64,000 nt of DNA from Todiramphus chloris collaris (taxonomy: Eukaryota; Chordata; Aves; Coraciiformes; Alcedinidae): positions 3,150,123 through 3,214,122 of the forward strand of contig JANVCC010000030.1 in the NCBI GenBank assembly GCA_025345505.1. The letters are read 5' to 3'. The position numbers and the translations under genes were made by a program. Under the pieces are notes generated by a model. That model saw nothing but the letters and a program-made list of their open reading frames with translations. It searched no databases and was not told the origin of the DNA. Each line of letters begins with the position of its first letter. The first letter of the stretch is position 1. Shown here piece by piece: positions 1-12,000 of the stretch.

Positions 1-2414
1 CCGCTGAAGAGAGTGACGACTTAAAATGCCTACTGGAGATGGACACAGGCTGAAGCCTCTTTCTCCAATCCACCCAGGACTTGCTGTCCTGACAGACCTT
101 CCCTGCCACCCCTTTCCCTGCCCCATGTGGGACGAGAAGCAGCTCTTTCCCCGCAGAAGTCAAGCACAGTACAACAGTCTTACTCAGATGCCAGCGATGA
201 CAAAATGACAAGTTTCCACCACCGCTACAGGCTCTGTGTGCAAGGTGTCACCATCCCCATTTGTACATGAACAGCAGCATTCTCCAGACGCAAACCTGGA
301 TGTGATAGAAAGCCTACCAGTAACTCAGCCAAGCTCCCGCCCAGCCAGGAACACAGGTAGGTCATGCTGACCCCCTGGCCCACAGGGCAAGAGCAGCTCA
401 AGCAATGCTGTTTTATACAGCACACCCCTGCGTACCTTAGCCAGAGCTCCCCAGGTGTTTCATTTTCAGGGCTATTTTCAAATACCTCTGCTATGCTTCA
501 AGATAGGAGGGACAGGCAGGTGAACCTCAGGTCCCTGACACAAAGGTTGGAGTTCACATCTATCTCCCTTCAAGCAAGTGCTATTTATAAATCTCCTAAA
601 ACTCAGAGATATGAATGAGTCTATCAGGAAAATCTCTGCAGGAGGTTAGTAACATGGATTGATGCTACCTCCAGGTCCTGTTCGCTTTCTCACTTCTCCG
701 AGTGGGTGGCTCAGCTCCTGCTGCATCTTGCTATAATACACTGGTTTCTGAGAGACCCCTCTTTAAAAGGGGCTCAAACTCTCCTCCACCAAACCAAACT
801 TGCTCCAAATTTGCAACAATGACTGAAGCCAGAAGCAAAACAAATTCTACCTGTTCTGTTTGCGAACAAGCTCTTTGATTACTGAGAAGAGAGAGAATTG
901 CTGCTGCTATAGAAACAGCAGCCGCCAAGCTGGTGACCACGCTTCGCTGCAGGCAGACCTGGAGATTGCTCAAATTGCGAGATGTGCCACAGTCTGCATC
1001 CAACCTCTGTACCAGCCTAGAGGGTCTCCGGTAGGTCACAAAAATATCCAAAAGTACGAGCTCCTGCTCTATTTCAAAACTTTTCAAAGCAGATACTTTT
1101 CTCCCAACAGGTATGAGCAGGCGAGAGATGCTGGCAATAGCCCAAGCCCTGATACAAATTGTTCTTCAGTTCCTTGTAAAACAAAATCCATTGGAAACTT
1201 AGTGCTTCTTAACCCACCTCTGCTAGTTTGGGCGTGGGAAAGGGACCCGGTACTTCTACATCAAACCTGCAGGTTATAACATTACAAGGTAATGTTCAGA
1301 GCTCAAATAGCAGGTACCTAAACCTCTCCTTCACTCCCATGGGCTTTAACCATCCTCCATCGTCTTCACAGACACCCACAGTAATATTGTAAACCAGGGA
1401 CTACTGAAAACAAGCAATCTCTTCAGACACTAAAGTGCTGGTTACTGTTCTACAGATACATTTAAAAGATTTTCTTCAAGAGAGGTTATTTTGGCAAGCA
1501 CTGTTTAAATACAAATAAAAAAACCCCCTAATAAATAAAAAAAGCTGAGTAGCCAAGTGACAACAATGACTGTATTACCTTAGGAAAAACCCACGCACGT
1601 TGTAAGGTGCAGTAATTAAAAAAGTAAACAAATAAAAAGTTGTATTGATGGAGTGATTCAAAGAAGAAAAGCTTTTTAAAAAACAAATGTTAATGTGTTT
1701 GCCAAGAAGCGTGCATATAGCAGACCAATTCTTTGTGACAAGTAATTAAATATATTATACATAATTAACAAATAAGCAACAAGTTCTGGTATTTCAAGGT
1801 TTAGTTACAAAGAGACAGCAAATCTAAGTTGGGGTTTTTTTTTAACCATCCTTAGATTTTCATTCCAGCCATTTAAAAGAAGTGATTAAAACACCACAGA
1901 CACCTAACACTTCAGATTTTTATACAACTTCGCTCACCAGCCCTGGCAAGGGAAGCAAAGAGCGGGCAGCAGCCAGAGCCCATTGCCACAGCCGATGCCG
2001 CCCAAAGCTGGGCAGCTCCAGGGTGAGGGCCACGATTTCCCACAGCCGGGGCTACAGAAACCAGCTCATGTAAGAAGGAATTTGGCATTCACCCGGATGA
2101 TGCCTTGGTCAAAAGGTCAGCAGCCTTCAGCTGCACAGCGCAGGGGACAGCCTGCCTGAGCTTCACCTTGCCAGGGGGAGACAAGAAAACTGCGGTGTTA
2201 CTTAGCTCAGCCCAAGAAAAGATTATGCCACAAGCTGCTGAACTGCACCAGCAAACGCCTCACAAAATGCACAGAATCATTCCAATTGCAAGTGAGAAAC
2301 ATCCGGAGTTACGCTCAGGGTGCTTGTTCCCGCTTCAGGCTGCAGCGACACCACTGACCTGCTTGAAAGGGGCCGCATGAAGGCTGTGTTTTTGTGAATT
2401 AAGAAAACTGGTAA
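1..2414. other. Downstream flank of FNDC3B; no gene recognised
   Basis: Open frames here (longest 139 codons on +, 118 on -) show no recognisable domain, splice context or codon pattern. About 1930-2060 is somewhat GC-rich. Several AATAAA hexamers occur on the plus strand near 1515-1540 and 1630, but no plus-strand gene leads into them. Confidence 0.6.
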
Positions 2415-2434
2415 TATCAGAAAGAATTAAAACA

Positions 2435-2440
2435 TTTATT
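2435..2440 (-). terminator. Candidate distal polyadenylation signal AATAAA
   Basis: The minus strand reads AATAAA, followed 10-30 nt on by TTTTAATTCTTTCTG. No further AATAAA or ATTAAA was seen on this strand down to position 1, which makes it the best distal 3' end of FNDC3B. Confidence 0.45.
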
Positions 2441-3350
2441 GGGCATAAATATATTACATATACACTACAGATACAGTTAAGTCTTACATACATAGTGTAG
2501 TATTTGCAAAATCTATACATTAAAATTGATATGGCAGTTTTAATACAATGCATATGAAATAGTCTAAAATTTACAATACAAGAAAACTTATGATTATTTT
2601 TTTTTTTAAAGTTGAAAAGCTTGGAATGTATGTTCCCATAGTGAGGTAAAAACATTTTCTTTTTCTTTTCTCAATTTGAAGAACTGTGCAAGGATAAGGT
2701 TCATACACATTCGGTTAGGGCACTTTTCAATCGTGACACTGAATACTGAGCCAACAAACAGGACTAGAAAACATTTTCAAGTTCATGATGAAAAAGGCAG
2801 AACAATATTAAAAAAAATACCCATCTCTCTCCTTCCTTAAGGGTTTTGAATATTTAGTGTTTTCATTCTACCTTTGTTTTTGCTGTCGAGGATTCCTTTG
2901 AGAGCCCTCGGGTGGGATTCCGCGCCCGCTGTCGCTGGGTGGAAGGGCACAGAGATGCAGACAAGGCATCGGGGAACGGCAACCAGCGTGGGAACCGCTG
3001 AACAACTGGGGTGCTTCTCTTTGTGTTCACAGGAGGATGACAGTCAAATCACTACGGCAGAATACACCAACTAAGAGAACGTCAAAATCACTTCCCGAGG
3101 GCCCGTCCCAGCCTCTACAGAACAGTTCCTGATAACCTCAGCCTCGGGCTGGGCCTAATGCTTAGTGCGATGACAAGGGACCCCAAACGAACTGGCAGTG
3201 ACAGAGGTGCCTCGGGTGTAACCTCAGGTGTAACCGACTGCTCGGCTCTACACCTCTGCTCGCTGCTTTTAGTAGCGTTCGTATTTCAAACTGCCAAAAT
3301 TGATCAATTCACCTAAAGCAAAGGTTTGTGTTGTAGGTTTTGTTCTTGTC

Positions 3351-3385
3351 TTTTTTTTTTTTTTTTTTTTTTTTCTTTTTTTTTT
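3351..3385 (-). repeat. Poly(A) run on the transcribed strand of the 3' UTR
   Basis: The plus strand has 24 T, one C and 10 T. The transcript would read AATAAA merging into A10-G-A24. It is encoded in the genome, not a tail, and can act as an internal oligo(dT) priming site. Confidence 0.85.
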
Positions 3386-4114
3386 ATTAAAGCAGGTTGG
3401 TTTGGTTTTTCTTTTTTTTTTAGAAAGTTGTCAAGCTTGGATTTCATAGCAGCACTGCTGAAACAATATTCCAAAAATAAAAAAGGGAATCTATTCAAAT
3501 TGCTGGGTTTCCAAACTAGCGGTCTTTTCATTGTTTTAAAAAATACACTCTTTTTCCCCTCCATTGAAAACAGCTGTATATGCTTTGCTCACAAAATACA
3601 GATGCAAGGTCACAAAGTCTCATATCACAAATAAATTTAAATAAGATGTAAATAAATTTGACAAGCCATGACTTTGGCAAAACCAAAAAAATATATATAT
3701 ATATTTCGCTCAATGCCATTAGTTTGCAAGGCTAAATTAAACTAATTATAGTCAATAACAAAATACAGACCATTTCTAATATTTGCTACATCTAGAGAGG
3801 CACACAGAATAATTCATTGATCTTAGCACTTTCTTTCCAGAGATGATTATGTTTTTGGATACATGTAAACGTTTGAATCACTGATAATGGTTTTTGTTGG
3901 TCTTTTTTTTTTGTTCTTTTTTTTTGGCATTTAATGTACTAGATGCTCCCATCTTCAAAAACACAAGAAAATGTAAGAGGATTAATAATACTAGGAATGC
4001 TGCCAGGTAAAAAGTTGACCTAAAGTACAACAGTATAAAACAGACAAAATATAACATGCTACAGGGAGGGGAGGGGGAGGAGGAGGATTAGTACATAAGT
4101 ACACTTTTAATTTT

Positions 4115-4128
4115 TTTATTTTTTTATT
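4115..4128 (-). terminator. Candidate proximal polyadenylation signals (two AATAAA)
   Basis: Two AATAAA hexamers lie 8 nt apart on the minus strand, inside an A-rich run. They are followed by purine-poor sequence including a CCTCC-rich stretch at 4062-4088. They could serve a shorter 3' UTR of about 1.6 kb, but the low complexity makes chance likely. Confidence 0.25.
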
Positions 4129-4134
4129 TTTTAC

Positions 4135-4199
4135 AATAAATAAAAGATTGCACTGTAATTGGTATTTAAAGTACTGTATGCAGTATATAGTATAAATAA
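4135..4199 (-). promoter_or_regulatory. AU-rich elements in the 3' UTR
   Basis: On the minus strand TTATTTATT occurs at 4143-4135 and TTATTTATA at 4199-4191. Both match the UUAUUUA(U/A)(U/A) nonamer bound by ARE-binding proteins such as ZFP36 and ELAVL1. A further ATTTATTT-type run lies around 3631-3660. They are functional only if the 3' UTR includes them. Confidence 0.4.
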
Positions 4200-4868
4200 A
4201 CCTAAAACAAAAATAATGTTGTTTTTTTCCCCATTACTTTGGTTAAGGGACTATTATGCTAGTACAGGACACTGAATCTTAGACGATGGAGACAGAGCAA
4301 AGGACAAAAGCAAAACCAAGTAGCAAAAATATACAAAAACAAGAGGCAGGGAAATACACTGTGTCTGTTGCACCCTTTTGGAATCTATTCGCACCTCCAG
4401 CTCATTTATGTCCCTGAGGTACTCGCACAATGTTGACTTACTATAAATAACCCAAATGACTCAAGAGTTAAATATCTAGACTCCTGATGGATTCAAATGC
4501 GTGTCTGGGAAGGGGCAGGCAGGAGGGGGCACGCTCCCTTCAGAGCACGGACTATTCCTCTGCAGGACTCTCGTCTGAATTTTGCCATGTACCAAGTTAT
4601 TTCAATTAGCCCTGTGGTAAGAATAGTGTGGACACCCATTTAAGGTATGGAAAATAAATGGATCTAATTTCTGACACCTCCAAGAAAGCTCCATAAAATG
4701 GATACCCCTCCAAAAAATAATCAAGAAACGTCAACCGACAGCAAAGTTTGCTTACATTGAGTGTAAATCTCACCTAATTCAGTAGAGGCAGTAAGCTGTC
4801 ACCAGCTCTAATCATATAAATCCGGCTGAATGTAATAGAATAATATCTAGTATTAGGTTAGGAATAGT

Positions 4869-4876
4869 TATATACA
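4869..4876 (-). promoter_or_regulatory. Pumilio-like element TGTATATA in the 3' UTR
   Basis: The minus strand reads TGTATATA, matching the PUM consensus UGUANAUA. It lies about 820 nt after the stop codon. A single 8-mer in AT-rich sequence can occur by chance. Confidence 0.3.
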
Positions 4877-5697
4877 GTGACAGACAGACAAGTTAAAGCA
4901 GCTTTTAAATAGCTGAACATGGGAATAACTAACTATTGCACAATGCCCTCTTACTTAAAATTACTGCTAGGAATCAAAATGGTAAAAAAAAAAATCTATA
5001 ATGCTTCATAATTTATATGCAGTTTGGTTATTTGATTTCTTATACAGGCAGTTTATAGTGTTGTAACAGTAAAAATAACAGATAATTAAAAAGGTTTTTC
5101 AACTGCAGGATATTGTTCTGATCTAAATGCACTAAACAGTTAAAATAACAACTTACATTTGATCTGGAAAAAAAAAATGGGGCAAATGTAGTGAATAATT
5201 CGTCAGCAACATTGCTAATACTGTTCAAGGAAAACCTGGTACTGTTGACTAACACTGTATTCTAGTCTTACCACTATACACACTTGTGACTAATGTTTAG
5301 AAGGAAAAAGAAGAGATAAAAAAAAGTGACTCATGATTAAAACTTCCTAAATAGTAAGATAAAATAGGAGACTGTACGAACGTTTGTGGAAAAACAAAAC
5401 AACGTTGAAAAGGCAAATTGGTGACAATTCTGAACCTGTGAAGGAAAAAAAACAATCTTGCTTTTGGTATCTGGTTTGCTTGTTTCTCCAGTTTGACCAC
5501 TTCCTAGTTTTGAATTTCAAAAAGGTGCATCAAAACACTGATTCATCTTTCTTCAAGCTAGAGCTGTAAAAACAAGAGAAGTATATAAAATGTATGGTAG
5601 AACAAAAGGATTTCAAAAAAAGGAATATCTGAATAAATGTGTGGATTATAATGCGTAGCATTAGTTAAATTTGTATCTCAAACTCTCACTGAATTCT

Positions 5698-6009
5698 CTA
5701 CTTCATAAAGAAGTATTGTAATATACAGGCGAATATGATTGACAAACTTGCAAAGCCAAGAACAATGAGGGCTGCAAACTGTTCATCAGTAGGAATCATG
5801 CTCTTTATCTTAGGATCATCTATGCTTCCCATTTCTCCTGCAAGCATGATCTCATTTCGCTGAAGCATAAAGGCAACAGATGGGCTGAAAGGTCCACTAA
5901 GTTCTTGTGAGGTATCCAAGCACCGGCGGCAGACGCAGACGCGAAACCGATAGTCTGTGTTGACTTGAAGGCCTGAGATGTGGAATGTGGTCTCTTCTCC
6001 CTTGTACAC
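5698..6009 (-). CDS. FNDC3B: FNDC3B terminal coding exon (end of FN3-9, tail anchor, stop)
   Basis: The acceptor is TTTTGAAG|GTG. The exon adds 103 residues (684-786) and a TAG stop at 5700-5698. [15 protein letters not shown] and [13 protein letters not shown] finish FN3-9. A linker with SFMLQ-like and [11 protein letters not shown] motifs follows, then PTDEQ and a 23-residue hydrophobic segment from FAALIVLG to ILQYF (residues 761-783), ending in the basic tail MK. The hydrophobic end with only three residues after it indicates a tail-anchored protein facing the cytosol with its FN3 repeats. The open frame extends to 6129, but the splice site fixes the exon start at 6009. Confidence 0.97.
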   Translation of the reverse strand: MYKGEETTFHISGLQVNTDYRFRVCVCRRCLDTSQELSGPFSPSVAFMLQRNEIMLAGEMGSIDDPKIKSMIPTDEQFAALIVLGFASLSIIFACILQYFFMK

Positions 6010-9000
6010 CTTCAAAACAAAACAGCAAGCGCAGTCAAATACACAGAGCAAGACAAACTCCTCCTCCTTCCGTAGCATTGAACAATTACAGAAAATAATA
6101 ACAGCAGATTTTGCAAGGATTTGAGCCAAGTCCGAGTCTCTTCAGGAACCACTTCTGCAGCTCTCAAGGGAAGGAGTTCACGAGGTTAATGCAGGTGTTG
6201 GAAAAACAGGGATCTGAAGGACTATGCAAGAGATGTCCAACCATGAGGGGTCTCGATACAGAGTGTTCAACAGAGTCAGCGCACACGAGGGCACACAAGA
6301 CCTCAGACAATGTATCAACCAGAAAATTTACTCATCTTTTTTAGGTGTGATAAATGCTACTGATGTATTTATGTACTCTTAAAATGTAACTATACGCCTG
6401 AAACATGTCTAAGGCATGCACCGTGTTTGGCCCCATAAGGAAGACAACCTGCAAGACAAGGTTATTGCAAGATGTTCACCATATAATCGTAACATTTTTT
6501 ACAAGTATTATTTTAATGTACTTTCTCTCACAACTCACTCAAGAGTCAGCAATCTTGACAGAAATTACACTTTCAGAACTGTGAAACAAAATATTATTAT
6601 GATATATAAAAAACCCTCCTCTTGGTTGCACTGTATTTGGTTCTTTAGCAACTCAAACCCATCACGTATTTATGTTAATCCAATGTAGGTACCACACGAC
6701 TCTGAGAGCACGAGTCACAGTACGAGAAAGATGAAGTGAATATCTAAGAGAATGTTTTGTGACTTAAATGGAAAGAGACCACTGGAAACATTTATGAACT
6801 CTCAAAACAAATAACCAGTCAACAATTTCTATAACAGAGGGCTGTTGGAACTGGTATTTTAAAGAGCGAAAAACGTGTCACAAAGTGCCCGTGTCTGCTG
6901 GATAAAAACATCCTGAACTTCAGATACTTCTTCCTCTGTTCGTTCAGATGGTTTCCCTCTCCTCGCTGTGGGAGCGCAAGGCTGAGAGCATCTCTGCCCT
7001 CCCGGGGGTAAGAACTCAACTTACCAAAGGGTAACAAGAGGGGAATTAAACCTGAGCTGACAGAGGACTTCCTGTGCATTACTCTGGAGTAAGCAATACA
7101 GGAGGAAAGAGAAGACACGTGCTCAGCCCAACGCCACTTAAAGAGTCCAGCTTTCCTGCCCATCCTTGCCCCCTGAGACTCATCCCACAGTTTAAAAGCC
7201 TGTCGCTCGTTTCTTAAGGTCTGAGACAAAGGATTAAGGTTTTTCTTTCATTTGTTCTTTTCCCTCCTTTTAAACTTTTGCCGTTTTCCCAAATATAGTT
7301 CGAATGATGGTGACTCCGAGTTTCCAGGCTAAGTGGAGGTCCTCTAACTGGCTCATGTTACTTGGCCCCGAGGCGTAAATCAAGAAGCAGCGTTTAAACA
7401 AAATAATGTTACCTTCTTCAAGTATGCTCAGCATTCACAGGAAGTTCACTCTAGCTCAAGGGACCGGAGCACAACAAATGCACACTGTAAATCTCTGCGA
7501 TTAACCACAGCTATGCACTGCTGCCTTTCTCGTCGTCTTTGCCTGTCCTCCCAAGGCCAATTGAGAAGTGAGTCATTCGGTTACAGTAATACACAGTAAT
7601 TGCAAGGAAAACAAAACTCTAAGTGCTGTAGCAGTCCACAGACATGACGGGAAGGTTGAAACATTTGTTTCTAAAGCACAACTCATCCCAAGAACACCTC
7701 TGCCACTCTATTTTCCCTCATCCCAAAAACACCTCTGCCACTCTATTTTCCAATGGCAGTTCCATTTCTAATATCCACCTGCTGCGGGCAACTGGCCTCC
7801 ACCTACTCCATCATTGCTGCTACATCTTGTAGGTGGTTAATACTCCAATCTACTTCCAAATATAAAGGATCATGCAGGGAAATGCTCCACGCATTTGTCA
7901 CGTAAATGTAGATTCAGTGAGTTATTAAAAAAGGATGCAATCTTCCACAGGACCAGAGTCAGGATTCTTCTACCTGGAGGACTTACCTAACTCCCACTGA
8001 TGTAGACTCCGAGACACAGTAACTCCATGTATCTGTCCTTACCAGACAACCATAGGCAAGGTGTGTTTTCTGCTGCTGTTGTCACTACTTAATTTCATTG
8101 CAAAATGTATATTCAGCGGAACTCTACATGCCTTTGCCATAAATAAACCTTTGCAACCATTATGACCACTTCTAAACCAAAATAAACATCCAGTAAAATC
8201 CAAAGAATGACATGTAATAAACATTTTATCAATCTAAGCTTCATAAACTGCATTTAGCAGATACTAGGGATGGGATATACACAACCTGTCTTTGCACTGA
8301 AAAAAAAGCTGTCCAGTTAATTGTTTTTTACTTGTTTTGTTCTGTCAGGGTGGTGAATACCAGTCTAACTGCAGGCTAACTTGGGCTAAATCAAAGACCT
8401 GTATCTTCATTACAGTCTAATACATATAAATGACCAAGTTCACTTAAGCTACTCAGTAGCACTTCAGAAAAAGGCCAGATAGTCAAATAAGAGAAGAGCG
8501 CGTCTTTAAAGGTCTGAAAAAGACTTGAAAATATACTGAATGCATCAATTAACACATGATACCAATATTAATGTAATTAATAAAGACAAAACATTTCCCA
8601 CACTAGAGCTAGAAAGGTAGTGGAAATCATCCTGTTTTCAATGGTTTGATGAGTATTTGGCATCAGTGGACCTACGTCCTTTCTCAGTAAAAGGTTAAAA
8701 ATGATTGTGTTTAATTGTCATTAACTTCTGACAGTAGCCTCATGATCTGTCCTTCACAAGTGGCTGCAGCGAGCGCCTTGGAGACACTCCTGGCTCCAGC
8801 TCAACTTTGCCTGCAGTAGTGTCTGCAGGACCAGGCTAAGCCAGTGCAGGATGCCCTCAGCACCTGCTGAACAGCTACACTCTGTGAATGGACTTCACAT
8901 AAAACAAGGAGGGGGGGGAAACATTTATGTATAAGATCTTTCCATTTGCTAAAAAAATGAACCAAATATATCAGTATAAAGCAGCAGCTTTTTCTTCTAT

Positions 9001-12000
9001 GTACCACATTATACTTTGGTGGCCAGCAAGTCAAAGTAAAGTGGCTAATGTATCACTTTAAGCTCCTAGAAACTGTTTAAGCATCTGAGAATATAATAAA
9101 AACATGGTAAGTTTTTTGCCTGTCTCCCTCAGTGAAAATATCATCCCAAGTAATAAACTGCTCCTGAAGCCTCTTCTGGCATTTCATCCTACTGATCAAG
9201 CTACATAGCTCAGAGTATTCCTTTAGGCAAGTATTTCTCAATTCATCTGATGTCACTGAATAATTCCAATCCCTCCCATCTTTTGCAAATACTAAAAATG
9301 ACAGCCACAGCTGCCCTACAATCGCCACACTGGGCAGTGTAAGACAACTGTACCTCATTGTTGCACACCGTTGCAATGACCACTGGATTTAATAACTAAT
9401 AAATGCCTATTTTGTTTAGAGGGAAGAAGACCAAGAATCAGAAGCAGGTTTCAATCTATTTAAGAAGAGTGCCCATTTAAAAAGCTTAATTTCTTCTAAG
9501 CCATCTGACAGATTTCTCCTTAAGAAAGTGGCTCATTATTCTATTCTAACTAATCTATTCATTATTCTATTCTAACTCAAAATCTTACTCACTCCACTGC
9601 TGAGATGCTCAAAAACCCTGAAAAGCTGTGTGGGCAGCCTGGTCTCCTAAACCATGCAAACAAGAGTGTCTCAGATCACCTCCTGTGATGTGACAGATCC
9701 TGGAACAGGCTGCCCAGAGAGGCTGTGGAGTCTCCTTCTCTAGAAACTTTCAAGACCTGCCTGATCTGTTCCTGTGTGGCCTGCCCTGGATGTTCCTGCT
9801 CTGGAAGGGGGGTTGGACTCGATGATCTCCAGAGGTCCCTTCCATTCTATGATTCTATGATGTGGGCTGCACCAGAAAACTCTAATGAAAGGAACTTACT
9901 TGCTCCATGTCATGACACAAAACTGGCATCATCAGAGAAAACAACACAAATAGTGCTACTAACAAATGCCAATGCATACTGTACAATTACATTGTACTTT
10001 GGCATGGAACCAGTACAAGTGTCTTTGACTTGGTATTTAAAATAGAGAAGGAAAACCAATTTTTTACTGATGAGAGCTTACACAAAGTAACAGAATGGGT
10101 TTCAGAGACTGAGTGTCTACAAACTTGGAAACTGAGAAAAAAGAATAATAAAAATTAGAACCCAGTAAGACATTTCTGTGTTCTCAGGTGTCTGCCTCTC
10201 GGTGCAGACCCAAGCAGGCTTCCCACTGCATTGCCGAGGGATTTTTGTTTTTATACACCCGCTGTATCCTTCCCATATCTTCCTTTTGCTTTAGGAAAGC
10301 ATCTGGGGACTCTCCCAGTTGCCTCTCAAAAGAGATGTGGCAGAAGCTGATGAAACACCATTGTCTCCAAATTCCTGAAAATTTCAGCTGGCAAACAATG
10401 TAAGGATAAAACAGTGTTAAAGCTCAGCTCTCATTTCCCGTGGTCAGCTCTGACAAGGAGCTGGCTCCTCGGTGAATTTGATCTCCAGAGCTGCTCAACT
10501 GGGAAACTGGGACTCAGGCTGCCGAGTGTCGCAACCATTACGCCAAGCTGCAGCTCCTGCCAGTGCTGCGCAAGCCAGTCCGCTCCCCTAACTCACCAGT
10601 AAAGCTATGCGAAGCTGGAGATGATTTTAACACCTTACAAAGCTAAGTTCTGACCCAGCTTTGCTAGATGAAAATGCAAAAAAAAAGAGAAAAACCAATA
10701 CGGGCCACCAATTCCTAGAATCTGCTGTGATTTATCCTGATATGGAAACAAGGAAAATTTGATTTCCTGAATAGAATTGTCATATGCTATTGCTTTTTTG
10801 GAAGTATCCAAATAGATAAAGAAAAAAAGTACAGAAAAAGGGAACACACCGCTTGAGAAACACGAAAAGCAGTATTTATTTTTATTTTCTTTCTTTTTTT
10901 TTTTTTTTTTTTTTTTTAAACACAATTTCTAGGGAGCTAAATTGTTATCTGTTTAAGCTCCTGCAAATCCAGTTCTTCAACAATTCTCAGTTTTCATGAT
11001 GATAGGATCTTCCTTTTCCAAGCTTTTATTTGGATGAAGACTAAAATCTACCGTGCAAAGCACACAAAATTCATCAATAAAATACCATCATACCAGTTTA
11101 AAAAAAAATCATAACAGAGTATGAATGCTAAGCCAGTATCACAAAAGTCTTATCGTCATCTTCCTAATGAGTTTGTTAGAATAACAATATCTTTGTAAAA
11201 TTCTGCGAGGGAGAAACAACAATATATAACAAATGTTGTACAATTCCCTCCAAGAAAAACAGATTGACGTGCATCATCATCTTGATTTCTGCTGTGCAGA
11301 CTCACTTCTGCAGATGGTAACACTCAGTAAAGGCTTTACCATTTAGCTGGTTTGTTCTGCTCCAGGATATACTTGCACTTGATGTGCCACGCTCAATTCT
11401 CCCCAGTGACATCCAGAACATTTTAAGCATGGTAGCTATGCTTACTGAAGCTCTCTGTGGAGGTTATACATCAAGGCTACTTTATCAATCAGGCAACAGC
11501 AAAATGTGCCCACTTATCCACTTACCACTGACATTATGGGGCCAACACAGTACAAAGAGGTTACCCATACCACCACCAAAAATGTTTCCTAACAACAGTT
11601 AGGTTTCTGAATCTTTTAGCACCCAGATGAATTATCTTGTGTTTCTATTACTTTTGATAGCTCTCTAATTCAGAGTAACACTCAACAGTCACCAGACTGA
11701 AGTGGAGTAAAGACACAGTTGCAAACCAAGTACTACATTATTCATATTTTAAAGAGTTCAATTTAAGGTTTAACGTATCTCATTTCCTAATCTGGACTTA
11801 TTTGGAATCTGTGTGACAGTGAAAGTAAGAACAGGGAGACAACAGGGCACAGACAAGTGCACTGTAAATCACACAGTCAGAGGTGCGATAGATGAAATAA
11901 AAGATCAATCTGTGAATTAATTGTTCCGTTTTGGTGCTCTGAAGAAGTGTCCACTTGTGATCTCTAATCAAGATAAACAAGGAAAGAAGGATCAGCCTTA

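Larger units (their letters stand above)
2415..5697 (-). other. FNDC3B: Putative FNDC3B 3' untranslated region (about 3.3 kb)
   Basis: The stretch following the stop codon is AT-rich and contains no recognised transposable element, unlike the introns. It carries AU-rich elements, a Pumilio-like site and poly(A) runs on the transcribed strand. The last AATAAA on the minus strand before the flank is at 2440-2435, followed by T-rich sequence, so the distal end is placed near 2415. A CpG-richer patch occurs at about 2885-3250. The exact end is inferred from the hexamer only; shorter isoforms ending near 4100 are possible. Confidence 0.55.

Noticed and set aside
731-1087. 118-codon minus-strand open frame in the downstream flank, overlapped by a 139-codon plus-strand frame
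   Set aside because: Neither resembles a protein family I know, and no splice-site or upstream exon context supports them.
6010-6129. Upstream extension of the last-exon open frame to an ATG at 6129
   Set aside because: The splice acceptor AAG|GTG at 6009 and the phase from exon n place the exon start there; the extension is intron read-through.
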